From Tubiluchus corallicola (Eukaryota > Priapulida > Priapulimorpha > Priapulimorphida > Tubiluchidae): a stretch of DNA of 60,000 nt. Of this stretch, positions 1 to 12,830 are shown piece after piece; within the stretch, counting starts at the first letter, position 1; every line of letters starts with the position of its first letter. Location of the stretch: assembly GCA_030141605.1 (NCBI GenBank), contig JAQGDQ010000086.1, forward strand, positions 121,418-181,417, in the 5' to 3' direction. The position numbers and the translations under genes are program-made. The notes beneath the pieces were generated by a model. The model searched no databases. It saw only the letters and a program-made list of their open reading frames with translations, and had not been told where the DNA came from.

Positions 1-430
1 TATAGTTTGTGTTAGCCACTAGCAGCATTGTAATTGTGTTATTTGTTAATGTGTGGCTTTAACTTGAAAGTTAGTTACATTTTTGTTAGTTGTATGTGAA
101 TTATTTAGATGTTCATGCAGTCTAATGATGCCATTATCCAAGATATTTGTTTACGGCACTGTACTTTACTTTCATTGTTTTGACTGACATCACTTGTAAC
201 TAGTTATAACTTCATTTACTTAAGATTTTGTCTACATTCTTCTTACAAAAATAAAATTTTGGCTTAACTCATTTTAATTTATGACTGAAACTTGGTGCTA
301 TTCACATGACTTGGTAACTTATTTTGCATTGTATAATTAAGCTGTTCTTTTCTCAACATTTTGCTATTGTAAAAGAATCTAAATAAATTATGTGGTTAAA
401 GTAAATTAATTTTACTTTTTTGATCTATAG

Positions 431-3400
431 ATGGCAACGCTAGGTAACATATCAGGGAATGGTGAAGGGATAGCTGTTACTGATGAAGCTATACACAAAG
501 CCATAGATCTACTTGATGATAGTCTACAAAAGGTATGTATAAATGTTAGGAGTAATTATCACTTTAATTTTCACACGGCTGAAATAACTGTTTCTTGTTG
601 AAAATCAACTCAAGGATTGCATTAGGCTCGCTAATATAGCAAATGATTGCTTTAATTATGATGCGACAATACAGTATAAAAACATTAATACAGAACACAA
701 TAATAAATAAAACATTGCAGCTGTCTTACCCCCTGATAATACCCAATGAAAGTTCTGCATAGTTATACCCTTAGCCAACCACTTAACACCAGTAAATGCG
801 GTGCATCCAGGATATTGGGTGATAGGATTTCTGTGAATAAATCATAGTTGCAGAGTTAAATTTCTACATAACTGTAAAAACAACTTGACGATTCGAAAAT
901 TTGAACAAATTTGTTTATCTGTTTGCTTTATTGATTATGCTTGTTTTTACAACTGATATAGAGTATAGTATAATTCCAACATTTTTGCAAACATACTGAC
1001 CAAGTTTTCCATTGTTTGTTTTACAGGATTTCATTCTCAAGTGTTTGTTTTACAGGATTTCATTCTCGAGTGTTTGTTTTACAGGATTTCATTCTCAAGT
1101 GTATAGAGAAGGATCCAAAGAAGCGGCCGAACACAAGGCGACTTCTGCTTCACAAGGTTTTATTTGAAGTGCACTCGCTAAGACTACTAGCGGCACATGT
1201 TCTTGTAAATAACTCTAGTAAGTTCATGTTGCTTTTGTAATCATGGAGCAGTTCTTTAATGGCACTAAATGAATTGGAGACAGGGATTTTAAGTGCTGGG
1301 TGTTCAACTATTATGCAAATGTTTATTTTTTCATACTTGAAGAACATTCTTGTCTTTATTTCGTTAAAAGCCAAATAATATTAATGAGATTTAACTGTAA
1401 ATAGGTTATATGTAATAAGCACCACTTAAAACTATTTTGTTTATTACTTTTTTATCAACATTCTGGCTAAATCAGTACATTTTCATATGTTAATGGCTAG
1501 CTTTAGTTATATAAACTTGTTCCAGGTTTGTTAGATAATATTTCCGAGGAATCGTATAAGGAGAGAGTAGAAGGGGAATTTGCATTTGTTCCTGCCCGAA
1601 ATGGAACGCAATTGACTTACAAGTGAGCAATATCTTAATGAGTTTCTTCTGCAGCAATTTAAATTTCTACCTTTCCAAGTTTTACATTTGTTAGTAAAAA
1701 TGCTAATTGGTCGGGTTACCTGGTAGACAATGAAACAAATGCTTTAAGGCCGTGAAGGCCATGTTCATTTAATCACAAAATGTGCATAAAAACCTTTTTT
1801 GGAATTGCTGAGAATTTGGAATTTTATGAGAAATACATGCAGTCTTTTGTTTGCCTGATTTCGAGTGATTAGCTTTATTAATTTTATAAGAGAAAAGTAG
1901 CCTCTTTGTAATTGCAAGCCGTCTTCTGCTTGTATTTATATCAAAAGCTAAGTGTTTTTATAATCATACATCAAAAGCTCTGTTATATCGTGTTACGATT
2001 ATTTATGTTGTAAATGCTTACTGTCTCATATTTTGTCTTTTGAGAACTATGCCATGTCTGTACAAATCTGGTCGTGCGTAATAGGAACTGAACTCAATAT
2101 AAAACTGTTGTTTTTTAGTTATTCTGAATTATTACTGAAGGAAAAACTAGAAAAATTCCTAGAGGATGTAAAGTATAAAATTGTTGTTTTTTAGGTATTC
2201 TGAATTATCACTGAGGGAAAAACTAGAAAAATTCCTAGAGGATGTAAAGTAAGTAGTCTTATTTGTTTCTGAGTTCCCAGGGTTGCTTGTTTTTGTTTCC
2301 CCCATTTCTATAAGAGTTGGCATTTTCTCAACTGTTGTACATCCATGTACAGGATTAGTTGATCCGTTATTGACTAATGCAATCTGAACTAACTAAATTA
2401 TCAGTGGCAGTTGCGGTTTTTCGGTAGTTCCGCAGTTTCGGTTTACAGTCAAATTAATTGCCTTTTTATTATACAAGAAAGGAGGTCATGAAATCAGAGC
2501 CATCTCTCCAGTTTCCAACTTTCTTCAAACTAAATAGTCTTGGTGAGAACAATGCTGAGTGGTCACAAGTGTGCACTTTGCTGTGATAGTGAAGCAGCAC
2601 TAAGTATTGTTGGTAAATAAATAAAGCTGCTTCTAGACGTTTTTACCATCTATATTGTTGCTAACCATTTCCCTCATTGTTGAAAAATATACACTCGTCT
2701 GAAATAAGTCCTATCATTTCAGTGTCTCACCTTAGAAGATTATGTTAGAAAATAAATTAAATTCCGGTTCTACTACAACCATACATGATCAGTAATAAGC
2801 AGTAAAGTGCTGCAATCTGGCTCCAGTGTACCTTATGGCTCATTCAGATTATCGAGGTTTCTCATCAAGTATCTCCCAAGCATGTTCAGACTAGAGAACA
2901 AAACTTGCTGCATGTCACTCTACGACAGTAAGTGCGAACTGACAGTTCCTTCTCTGTTCACTGTGGGTAGTGTCTAGACTAACTAGCCGAGGCATTTACA
3001 CTATACGGTAAATTAACTCTCAGCAACTGTTGGAGAGTTTACAATTTTTTACTTATAGTAACTCGCAAAGCAGTTTACTCTTGCGAGTTTGCTGTCAGAG
3101 AGAAAACAGAACAGAAAACTCTAGTCTGAACACGCTGTTACTACATAAAACTGGACTGTAAGCTGCTCCTTATACGTGTATTAGCACTGTGTACAAAACT
3201 GTACTTACTAACTAAGTAATGATAAACCATTGTCACTCATATCTACCACGTGTAAAGTAAACATGCTTCTCAAATTGCTATTTTTTCCAAAATTTTTACA
3301 TAAACAAGAATCATCAATTTAAGTGTGTACTTTTTAACACAGATGTGGCATCTACCCTCTGACTGCATTTGAGATTCCTGGTATTAAGTTGCGACCTCGC

Positions 3401-5680
3401 GCTGTCTCGCCAGAAGTGGCCGAATCGGTGAAGTCGAATACTCCAGAGCCACTTGATGTGGAAACCCGCAAAGTGATGACAATGCAATGTAATGTGAAGC
3501 CAGATGAGGAAGGAGAAGGGATACAGGTAGAATTATAATATAGTTTAATTTTTTAATTTGAAGATTAGCAATTCATGACGCAATGAACCCACATTTATAA
3601 TCATCACATTGGATTTGTGTCAAAGGGTTCATTATTCAAATTCAAGCTTTGAATTTTCCTTGACTTTCACATTTCTTTTACATCATTTGGGGAACTACTA
3701 TGTATGAAAACAGTTAATGTTGTCATCACTCTCTGCACTATTGTCGTCATTATCATCATGTCATTATCTCCATCATTACATTACTATCGTCAAGACCACT
3801 GACAATCATTGTTGTCACCATTGTCATCTGTATAGTTATTATTAATGTAATAAAAATTTGTTTCTTATTTCAATAATAATGTAGAAATATATTTATGTAA
3901 ACATAAACGTGTGAGCTTATTATGAACAACAAAACAAGATAACTTAAGCAAATTAAGAAAGCTCTAAAAGTAGAAGTAAAAGTATACATAGAAGAGGCTG
4001 CTTCTCTAACTTTTCGCATGTGCAACATGCAGCATACACCACTATCTAAAACGTAACATTTTGCTATCAACTAAACAACTGCATGTTAGTCCACTATTTT
4101 GCAGTCATTTTTAGGTAGATTCAAACAACATTTCATGAAAGAGACTTTATAAGTTCATTCTGATATTTCTTTATTTTCTAAGGGGCATCATATAAGCTTA
4201 TTATGAAAACGCTTATTATTTTTTTCATGTGAGAATATAGCAGTGTAATATTTATGGAACTTGCAGAAATCAAATTGATAATTTGCATTCATAAAAAAAC
4301 TCTGATTTTTTGTGATGATTTAGTGTTTTTTTTTGTATGTTCTCATATCGTGTAATTAAAACGAGTGTTTATTACTTGAAAGACTTTTCTGTAAATTGCT
4401 AAACTTGCTATTTTTTGTTTGTTATGGTTCCTTGTCCTGTTCTTTTTCAGCTTTTTTGTTTTATTTTTTATTTTTTAGTCATTTTAAATTAGAAAGTTGC
4501 TTTGATTGTTGGCGAAGGATGGCCAACATACTACCAAATTGTACTGTGATGCTTTTGTTTGCCATGAGTTACACTGAGAATTTTGACGGTACAAAATAGT
4601 AATTAGTTTTTCTTAATCTTTAAACAACTGTCTATTTCAGATGACATTATTGTTACGGATGGAAGACAAGATGAATCGACATCTAAGCTGTAAAGTATTA
4701 GACCAAGACAATAGTACGGATCTTGCTCATGAGCTTGTTCACTATGCATTTATTAATGAGGTAAATTAATACTCGAATTTTTGAAACTAGATGAGCTAGC
4801 TCGTTGCTTTAATAGAATACGAAATCTCAGAAGTGCCAGTTTTCATTTTTCTTACGTAGCTGCTTGATATTTTAAATTGGTATTCCCACTGCTTCATTTG
4901 GTCTCTACCGTCGACCAACCATGTGCATATTATAGGCATGAAACTAGCTTGCTTTTGAAACTTAAAAAGTCTTGAATCAAAATTAACGTTTAGAAAAAAT
5001 CACTCATTGTACTGAACTCGGTTTTGTGATTAATATAGGGCTTTACCAGTACAAATTGTGATTTGCTAAACTTTCAGAACTGTTTTTAGCTTGATGAAAA
5101 TTATTTTGTGTACAAATGTCAAGATGTTTTCATTAACCAGTGTCATCAGATATACTCTTGCACATAAATAATAGTAATTATTTAGACTTTAGAGCTTTGT
5201 TGATAATTATAATTACAAATACAAAATTAGCATAAATCTTATGATGACAGAGAATGAACTATTAACTGTAGAAAACCGCAATGAGGTGTAAAGCAACGTA
5301 GCAAGACAGCAAAAGTGACAAACTTGACGTAAAACTGGCAAGCTTCACATTTTGTTATTTATCTTACTGAAAGAGTTTTGTATATTACATTGTTGTTCTC
5401 TACTAATAAGCAATGATGCATATTAGCAATAAGTAACATTAAATTTTCTTCTGTTTTTGGCAATGGACAGTTGAAAATACCATTCTGTTTGGCCTTGTTT
5501 AGTGTTACCCAATTTTATATTGAACAATTACTATTTCCTTAGGCCGACAAAGATAGAGTAGCAAGCTTCATCGACGAGCATTTGCGCTCGTTGCGCAATC
5601 AAATGGCGCCAGACTCGACAGCTCCAGGCATGGTTAATGGATTCCAGGTTGTGCATCAGACACCGTCTGTGTCCTCATAG
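431..5680 (+). CDS. NRBP: Nuclear receptor-binding protein (NRBP) pseudokinase, 3' exons only
   Basis: C-terminal part of an NRBP1/2 orthologue, a cytoplasmic pseudokinase adaptor linked to ER-Golgi traffic and ubiquitin-ligase scaffolding. Exons I can splice: 431-532, 1085-1217, 1526-1622, then either 2119-2172 or 2195-2248, then 3343-3526, 4641-4760 and 5543-5680 (TAG). The first exon begins at an acceptor, and its ATG matches an internal Met of the kinase C-lobe, so upstream exons lie outside the window. Family-diagnostic stretches are ISGNGE, FILKCIEKDPKKRP, LFEVHSLRLLAAH, EKFLEDVK-GIYPLTAF, TPEPLDVETRKV, MQCNV and LLLRMEDKMNRHLSC, which follow human NRBP1 in order. Phases join cleanly throughout. 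Introns run from about 0.3 to 1.1 kb. Two tandem duplications at splice boundaries are listed separately. Identity is firm; which exon copy is used is inferred. Confidence 0.93.
1013..1100 (+). repeat. 29-bp tandem triplication of an NRBP splice acceptor
   Basis: Three near-identical 29-bp units each contain TTTTACAG followed by the first bases of the exon (GATTTCATTCTC). The three potential acceptors end at 1026, 1055 and 1084. Only the last keeps the frame (DFILKC) after the phase-0 exon ending at 532. Using the first adds 58 nt and using the second adds 29 nt; both shift the frame and soon reach a stop. The exon in the gene model therefore starts at 1085. Confidence 0.9.
2097..2248 (+). 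repeat. Tandem-duplicated NRBP exon (76-bp unit, two copies)
   Basis: Two 54-bp exon copies, 2119-2172 and 2195-2248, each follow a TTGTTTTTTAG acceptor and end in GTAAA before a GT donor (GTATAA for copy 1, GTAAGT for copy 2). Both enter in phase 2 and leave in phase 2, so either can be used. They encode YSELLLKEKLEKFLEDV and YSELSLREKLEKFLEDV. Only 22 bp separate them, too short for a normal intron, and reading through this gap meets a TAG. Copy 2 has the better donor. The copies differ at three bases, and all three change the amino acid. Confidence 0.9.
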
Positions 5681-5800
5681 CAGTAGCCATTCCATAGCTA
5701 TTTACTACAAAATTCCAGCATGTTTTGAAATATGCTACAAACTGTCTAGGTTTTAATAATTATGTATATTATACTTAATATATAGTTAACTATCGTCCTC

Positions 5801-5806
5801 AATAAA
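5801..5806 (+). promoter_or_regulatory. Candidate polyadenylation signal of NRBP
   Basis: AATAAA lies about 120 bp after the NRBP stop codon, which suggests a short 3' UTR. Cleavage has not been tested. Confidence 0.55.
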
Positions 5807-8091
5807 TGGTCAATGGTCGCTTAAGAAAATGAATCGTATGGAGTTTCATATAGTTTTTAAACAGGGTATTGTGCTTGAGGTCTTACAATTGATCATAAAT
5901 ACAAATATTTCTCAGGTGCAAGATTTCTCATATCTGCAGTTTTCAAATCATAGCTGTTACGTAAATTGTTACTGGTGTTACAGGTACTCATACCAGGTGA
6001 GCACATGGCTTTGTCATAGTATTATGCTTGTACTTAGCTGAGGTTTTAGAGATTTATGTCATTGGTGGTTTCTTCGCATAGTAAGACTCCTTGGTGGAAC
6101 AGGTGATTGTTTTTTGTTGTGCTGAACATTTACAATTTTCATCAATGGTGAGTTGCAGTAGCCTACCTCTTAGAGTCATTGTCATCATTTGCAGCAATTT
6201 TATGGTAGTCAAATTTTGACAACTAAATTGTTGTTAGAATTTGTTGCCAAAAAAGTGGTCTGTTCATTGATTTGTGAATTGCTCTTTATTTTTTCTGTTA
6301 AAAGTTATTGTTTCTTTTCATGCAGAGCAGCGATTAATAGCGTTTAAGCCTGATAATTGCTCTAATTGTCTATGAAAAATCAAAATTATTAGTTTTTCTG
6401 GTTTTTGGAAATACATGTACACTCTTTTTTCTTGTTCTTAGATTAAAATTTCGTCTGTCATAGTAGACATGATGACTCTGCTTTTTTTTTCCATTAATGA
6501 TACCTGTGTATTTAATAATAACAAAAGACAGCAGAAAGTCTGTAGTGAAACTCAATAACTTTTTTATTGTTTTCTGTTATCATCAGATAACTAGGTTAGA
6601 GGATGGCTAAATACATCTCTATATCACCATTGTGCACTTGTGTATTTAATTACTAAACTGTTTACCTATTATACTCCATGTAGGAGTTTTAAAGTAAGGT
6701 TTACCTAAGCTTTGAATAATTATGTTTCAGTTAGTTATTGTTAGTACAAAACCAAAACTATAACCATATTTAAGGGTACAATTATAACACGCCAAGGTTT
6801 AGTTTTATATTATTTTGTAATTTAAAGGTTTTTTGTGAATTTAAATTATTTGATACCAATTGTATTACGAGCACTTAACTTGTGCGTTTGGATGAGTTTC
6901 AATTGTATGTAACCTATAATGCATATGATTTGTAAAATTACTTATCCCATCTAACAGTGCTGTAATAATTCCCATAGATGACAGCATTGAAATTGTAAAC
7001 AGTTTTGTATGGTATATTATGCTAAGAATGTGATAAGACTTTTTTGACCTGAAAAGGAAAACATGTGGGTTAGCAGCCCTTTTTACTAAAACTGGCACGT
7101 CGGTGTGTAACTAAGTTACTTCACATACACTTGGAAACTCTTTATCATTTTTCAAATGATAAAAATATTTATTTGGAAATAAAACAGGATTATTAGCAGT
7201 TTCCAAGGATCATAAATGAAGTATTTTTAATAACATTAAAAGGTCATAATTATTTGGACACCAAACATTTTGAGAGTCACTCACTGAAGTTTTGCTTTTA
7301 TGTATTTGTGTAAATAGTTGTTTTTTTATTGCAAAAACATTTTGAAGGTATTAATGCTAAAATTCTCCAAATTGATAAAAATGATTTGCATATCTCATAA
7401 TTTATAAAGTTGACATTGCCATTTTGTATAGTGATAATTCAAAACTTAATAAAAATTATTGTCTTTGCTAATGCCTTTTTCCACCAGGGGTTAAGGTTTC
7501 ATTTTTGACCTAAGATGCAGGTTCATGATTATTGTCATTTTCTGCAATTGTAAACTCAGTATTGTGTTGATGTGTCGTAACTTCTTTTGTCACCTCAAAA
7601 CAATACCTGGTATCATGCTGGCTTGTTTTCAGACTTCTATTGTATAGGCCTAATGCAATTTCAATAAGTTCAACTTGATTTATGAAGTTTTGTTGCAAAA
7701 AATAGAAGTGATCTGCATCAGATCAGATCTGAGGTTTATAATTGTCAAGTGTTCTGCTTTTAATTACACGTGTTCGTGTTTGGAGCACTAGTGTACATTG
7801 GTGGATATAGAATGCACTGACAAGGTTAGAAATAATGAATTGACAGTAACAATATGATTATGACGGGAATAATATCTGGAATTTGACGGCACTTGCAGTA
7901 AATCTCTAGTATAAAACCTCGTCTAAGCATAATAAAACAGCGCTGTACCGGTCTAGCATGACGTGCTGTACCATGCTTTAGACATGTACACTGAGGGATT
8001 TGCACGTGGTTTGTATATTCACATTACAGTACTGACGCTAATCGAGAAGTTTTTTTAATGAAAAATATCGTTTTAAACTGTGTCTTGAAGT
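5807..8091. other. Intergenic DNA between NRBP and RidA
   Basis: AT-rich sequence with only short chance reading frames on both strands. I see no splice-compatible coding exon, RNA gene or clear transposon. The promoter of the RidA gene should lie in the last few hundred bases, but no TATA box or initiator stands out. Confidence 0.6.
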
Positions 8092-10121
8092 ATGGCCTCG
8101 CGACAAATCGTGAAAAAGATTATCCAGACTGCTAATGCAGCTGCTGCCGTCGGTCCGTACAGGTAAGCATTGATGGACTTACCAACTAACAGCATGAATA
8201 CAATACTACGAGTGCAGCTTACTATAGTATAAGCTTAATTTATGGTCTTTGGAGAAATAAAAACAAGAATTTTGTGAGCATTTTACTCAAATCACTGTTA
8301 AGATTTCAAGAGTCGTAAACATAGACTCATAAAATAGTAGCGTCTTTTTGATCTGAAAGTATATTGCTGCAGTATGCAGCCCTCCATTCGGTCTCAAAGT
8401 TCTTGTATGTTTGCTACTGACGAGCCTTGCAATATGTGTAGCAGCATAATTTATATAATATGTATACACCACATATTATATATACGTGTGTTATGTATAG
8501 GATTATAAGAATCATTTATTCTATTTGAAGGTTGACGTTGTAGATTAAATTTTATTATAACAACTAAGATAGGCTTATAAAATTACTCGATATTTTTTCA
8601 GTCAAGCTGTACTTGTAGACAGGACGTTGTACATATCTGGTTGTCTAGGATTAGATGCTAAATCTGGAGTTATGGTGGAGGGTGGAGTTGTGGAGCAGAC
8701 TCACCAGGTAAGTTTTTATGGAATTTAACCCACAATCTGTTAAATTAACTCTTGCTACTATACTGTATCTTTACAAGTCAATTTTCTGGCTTTTTATGGG
8801 CTGGTGCCTAAGCTTAACTATTGTTACCTTAGCCCGTTTGGCAAATTGCAAATACGTATTTTCCATCTCCTTGGGTCTCATTTGGAGGTAACCCTATAGT
8901 TCTTGTTCTCTCTGATATGTTGTTACGTTAAGCCATTTTATCATTACCATGTCTACAGTATTTTTACGAAAAAATCTTGCAAAAAGGTCTCGTATCATTG
9001 ATTTCCAGATACTGATAGGTTTGTTGCTCCTTGATTCAGAACTGACACTTGTAAATCCGGTTTTTTTTTCAAACATCTTATCTGTGGAACTCCATTTTTG
9101 CCAGAAAGTTGCTTATCTGTTAGCTAGGTCGAAAATGCCAACAAGTATTTCCCATTGCAGTAAGCCTATTTTTGTACATATATTTGAATTTTCACTTTTC
9201 TGATATGGCTCCTTACTCTTGTGGCCACCACTGGCATTGTTCTGCTCATTTTCTTGTCTTGATCTGCTGGTGAAGTAGAGCCGTAAATTACTGGCTGCCG
9301 AGTGGCTTTTGCTTCATACTGTTTTTGAAGCTGTTAGCTACCTTGCAGCAGATACGTGGTAGAATTGTTCAAAGGTATAGTTCATTGCCCAAATGTGTGG
9401 AATAAATTCTAGATCACTGTGTGAACATGCATAATCCTACATGGGCTAAACTGATAAGTCCTAATTATCACCCAATGGCTTTTGTGATCATTTGTATACA
9501 TTTTAAAGTCATAAATGGTACATAAAAAAAATTAAACTACGTAATTATGTCGTCATAGGCACTAAAGAACATGGGAGAGGTGCTTAAGGCAGCAGGGTGT
9601 AGTTTTGAGAATGTTGTCAAAACGACCGTGCTTCTGGCTGACATCAACGATTTTGCCGCCATGAATGAAGTTTACAAGAAATATTTCACATCGTCTTTTC
9701 CTGCCAGGGCAGCATATCAAGTAGCAAACTTGCCTAAGGTATGTACTTTGGTCATTCCACAATCACGAGAGCCTCATTTGCTATTGATACTATGTACTAA
9801 TATGTCAATAACAGTTACTATCATAAATGTATGCTAACTGTATTCATAAATGAAATGTATGTATACTACAGATGTATACTGTAGTTGCGATTTTATTGTT
9901 ATAGACTTTGTATTTTGAGGAAAACTGATTTAATTCGATATGTAAGCTTTGAAGTTGGTATATAAACACAAAACATACACCCACATATGTATATGTAGTC
10001 TTGTATACATATCATTGCATATATTATTAATTTTAATTGTTTGATATTTTTCTTTTTATAGGCTGGGAGAGTTGAAATTGAAGCAATTGCAGTGACTGGG
10101 CCTTTGGAAATACAGAATTAA
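8092..10121 (+). CDS. RIDA: RidA/UK114 family 2-iminobutanoate/2-iminopropanoate deaminase
   Basis: RidA hydrolyses reactive enamine/imine intermediates released by PLP enzymes such as serine/threonine dehydratase; the family forms homotrimers in cytosol or mitochondria. Four exons: 8092-8162, 8602-8707, 9559-9738 and 10062-10121 (TAA), giving 138 residues, the usual family length. The model starts at [17 protein letters not shown]. Typical features follow: AVGPYSQAV near residue 20, [34 protein letters not shown] in two pieces, and the C-terminal signature [14 protein letters not shown] with the conserved substrate-binding arginine, then RVEIEAIAV. All splice phases fit. An upstream ATG at about 8058 is in another frame. 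The gene stands alone, downstream of NRBP on the same strand and convergent with the large minus-strand gene. No sorting peptide is evident. Confidence 0.95.
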
Positions 10122-10662
10122 CCAAAGAGCACACTGTAGATTAATCATGGTGCAGTAGATACAAATTGTTCAAGTTGAAGTTACAGTTTGGGAAAGGAGC
10201 AGAAGTAGATCTGTGATAGCTCAAAGTTATAATATGTTAGTTGTTACTTTACTGTTCACAATGGTTATTTCCTAGACTTTGCTGAAAACCACGAGAATCA
10301 TAACCGAGAAACTGAGAGTACTAAGGCATGTACGTCACATATTAAGCGGTTGATCCCATAAAGCTACATTTTAGTTGACTGATGTGGGGTCCCACGTCTA
10401 AATTGAGTAAATCGTAGTAATTATTTTTTGTTAAATTAATAAGTCTTATTTTAACTGCAGTTTTGAATTTTGTTAGTATTTTTTAGTCTTTTAACTGTTT
10501 TTTTAATCTTAATTTGTAAATATTCAGTTTGTTATTGAAGTCCAGAATTACCTGTCATTGTAAAACCAGGAAACATTGCTCAAAAATTTACTTTAGACAT
10601 TGTGTAACCAGTTAATGCTAAACTTTCTTATCAATTTTATTTTGTGAATAAGTGAATTTGCA

Positions 10663-10668
10663 AATAAA
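10663..10668 (+). promoter_or_regulatory. Candidate polyadenylation signal of RidA
   Basis: AATAAA about 540 bp after the RidA stop codon is the first canonical signal I see downstream. It would give a 3' UTR of roughly 560 bases. Confidence 0.5.
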
Positions 10669-11563
10669 AGACATACCAGTACTTGTTATTTTGCGAAATT
10701 ATGCTATTTTTACAAAAGTATTACATAATGATGCTGTGATATATCGTTTATTAGTTTTAAAAAATTTAGATACCATTCCAACCGTGAATGGAATTACCAT
10801 ATTATCCCTAAGTCTGTAATTGTACGAGTGTGGTGATGCATGTATATTAAAACACCTTTAACGCGTTAAATAAGTATCCAAAAGGTACCAACTTGTTCAC
10901 TGAAATCATACGATCTGCACAGCAAATCAAGTGTACCAAATCCGAAATTAAAACAGTACAGCAAAATTATTTGTTCCATAATTTGTTCACTGTACAATGC
11001 GAATTTGTTAAAGATATGCTTCTATTTTAATAATAATATTTAACCTGAACACCCTATTGCAGTTTTTGTGCAGAAACATCATGACCACTGCCAATTACAG
11101 TCTTTAACAATATAAAATCTTAATTTTCATTACTGCTTTGAAATTTAAACTTCAAGTTACGTAATTACGTAATTCATGATACCGTATTGTAATTTTGATT
11201 TAAAATTGGCAAATCCAAGAAATTTTGAAATTACCTTTGTTTTCTATCTGGTTAACACCTGTTAATTAGTTAAGTTCAAATAAGTTATAAACTGTTGGAA
11301 TGCAAGTCACATAATTTCTGTTCTTGGTGTTTGTTGTCATAGACTTTGTACACAACTCAGAACACAGAGGATTCAGACACGTCACAGCGTTACATTGTAC
11401 TACAAATGAACGTGTTTTTGCTCAAACTTTATTCCCCAATTTCAAACTGCTAAATCTTTGAAAACTTGTGTCGTTATTGCAAATTTTACATTATATCATT
11501 GTCCGAAAAAATGCAAATCCCTTGCATTAATATGGTATTACTGCAAACGTATGATCATCTATA

Positions 11564-12018
11564 TGGGTTCCCAACCTTGGGGTCGCGGGCTTGTTAAAAA
11601 AAATGCTGTTTTCATGAAAAGTATGTAGGTACGTCTTGCATCCTCAGTCTCTCATTACATCATTTTGTTTTGGAAAGTAAAACTGGTTTTCCCACTCTAA
11701 ATGCGGTATATCAGCACTTGATTTACTGGGAAAATGAAAAGGCACATTGTTCCATTCTGTACACTTGTGTACAGTGTACACCGCCCGAAAGTCTGTCGTT
11801 ATTCATTTTACCTTGGATACCTATTGCTGTTGCATTACTGTTCACTGAGACACAGGTGCAACCATCACATGAATGAATTAATGAAACAGTCACTCATTGT
11901 TCAATAATTTGAATAGTAAGTTAAAATTAATAAATGCGAGTGATAATGATGTGTAATAGTATAACATGTGATTATATTCTTCGAGGGGTTGCCCTCAATG
12001 AAAGGTTGGGAACCACTG
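11564..12018. mobile_element. hAT-like non-autonomous DNA element
   Basis: The left end reads TGGGTTCCCAACCTTGG and the right end reads AAAGGTTGGGAACCACTG, an inverted pair of the CAGTGGTTCCCAACCT type known from hAT elements. The left tip appears to have lost its first bases. A near target duplication flanks it: atctata before 11564 and atctaata after 12018. The only reading frame inside (68 codons) shows no transposase similarity that I recognise. Confidence 0.7.
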
Positions 12019-12644
12019 ATCTAATACTGTCAATAAGCAAGTGCAAAAGCTGCTGAGTACTGGTATAGTGATATTAGATATGCATTAGCAATGATCATTT
12101 GTATCTAAATAATCAGTGACCACGGTCCAGAGTCCACTTCGCATAGTAATGGCAATAGGAAGTTTACACTCTTTATATCCATGAGTATAATCCATTCCAA
12201 ACTGGCTAATTAGTTGATCTCATCTCTCTATTTTGAACTTCACATTAATGAGTGATACATCTTAGCTTTGTATATAGTTTGCCCATTTTTCAACAAACCT
12301 TCATGTCAACATTTTTGAAACATTATGCAGTATCACATGTACACATGATATGACATCTGAAAGCTGCAACACTTGGCATTAAACTCAAAGAATTTTGCCA
12401 TGTTTGAGTTTGCGTAACACAATAACATTATAAAAACAGAGTATTGTGCAAGATGAAATCTTAAACAAACTTGTCTGTTGCAGGAAAAAATAAATGGAGA
12501 TGTACAGAAATGAGCAGCAAAGTATTACATGGGCTTAGCTCAGTGATTAGCTAATGTTATTGGTTAAGTGTAAGGCTCCATGAATTTGCAATGAACTTCG
12601 CTGAAATATACTTAAATGAATTCTGCATTGATTAATGGATTTGG

Positions 12645-12830
12645 ATTTTCTAGCTGCCATTTTGAATTCAAGATTGTGATGATAACATTATTTTTGAAAA
12701 AGTGTTAAGACTTCGTCAAGACGCCACATATCGTCAAACAACTTCATAGAAATATAGTAGAACAGGCTCCGCATCTATTGACAAAGTCCTATTTTTGATT
12801 GCATTCTTGAATTCCAGATGGCAGCGATAA
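12645..12830. repeat. Imperfect inverted repeat
   Basis: CTGCCATTTTGAATTCAAG at about 12654 is matched in reverse complement near 12807-12825 (CTGCCATCTGGAATTCAAG), and weaker similarity extends inwards. It may be an old foldback element. I see no clear target duplication. Confidence 0.4.

Noticed and set aside
1205-1210. Alternative NRBP donor GTAAAT at 1205
   Set aside because: The donor after 1217 (GTAAGT) gives the only join that keeps the next exon open in its recognisable frame.
1016-1240. Open frame beginning upstream of the NRBP exon at 1085
   Set aside because: The upstream part comes from the triplicated acceptor units. Only the part from 1085 is in frame with the preceding NRBP exon.
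3725-3850. CAT/GTC-rich stretch resembling a degenerate microsatellite
   Set aside because: Too irregular to call a repeat array.
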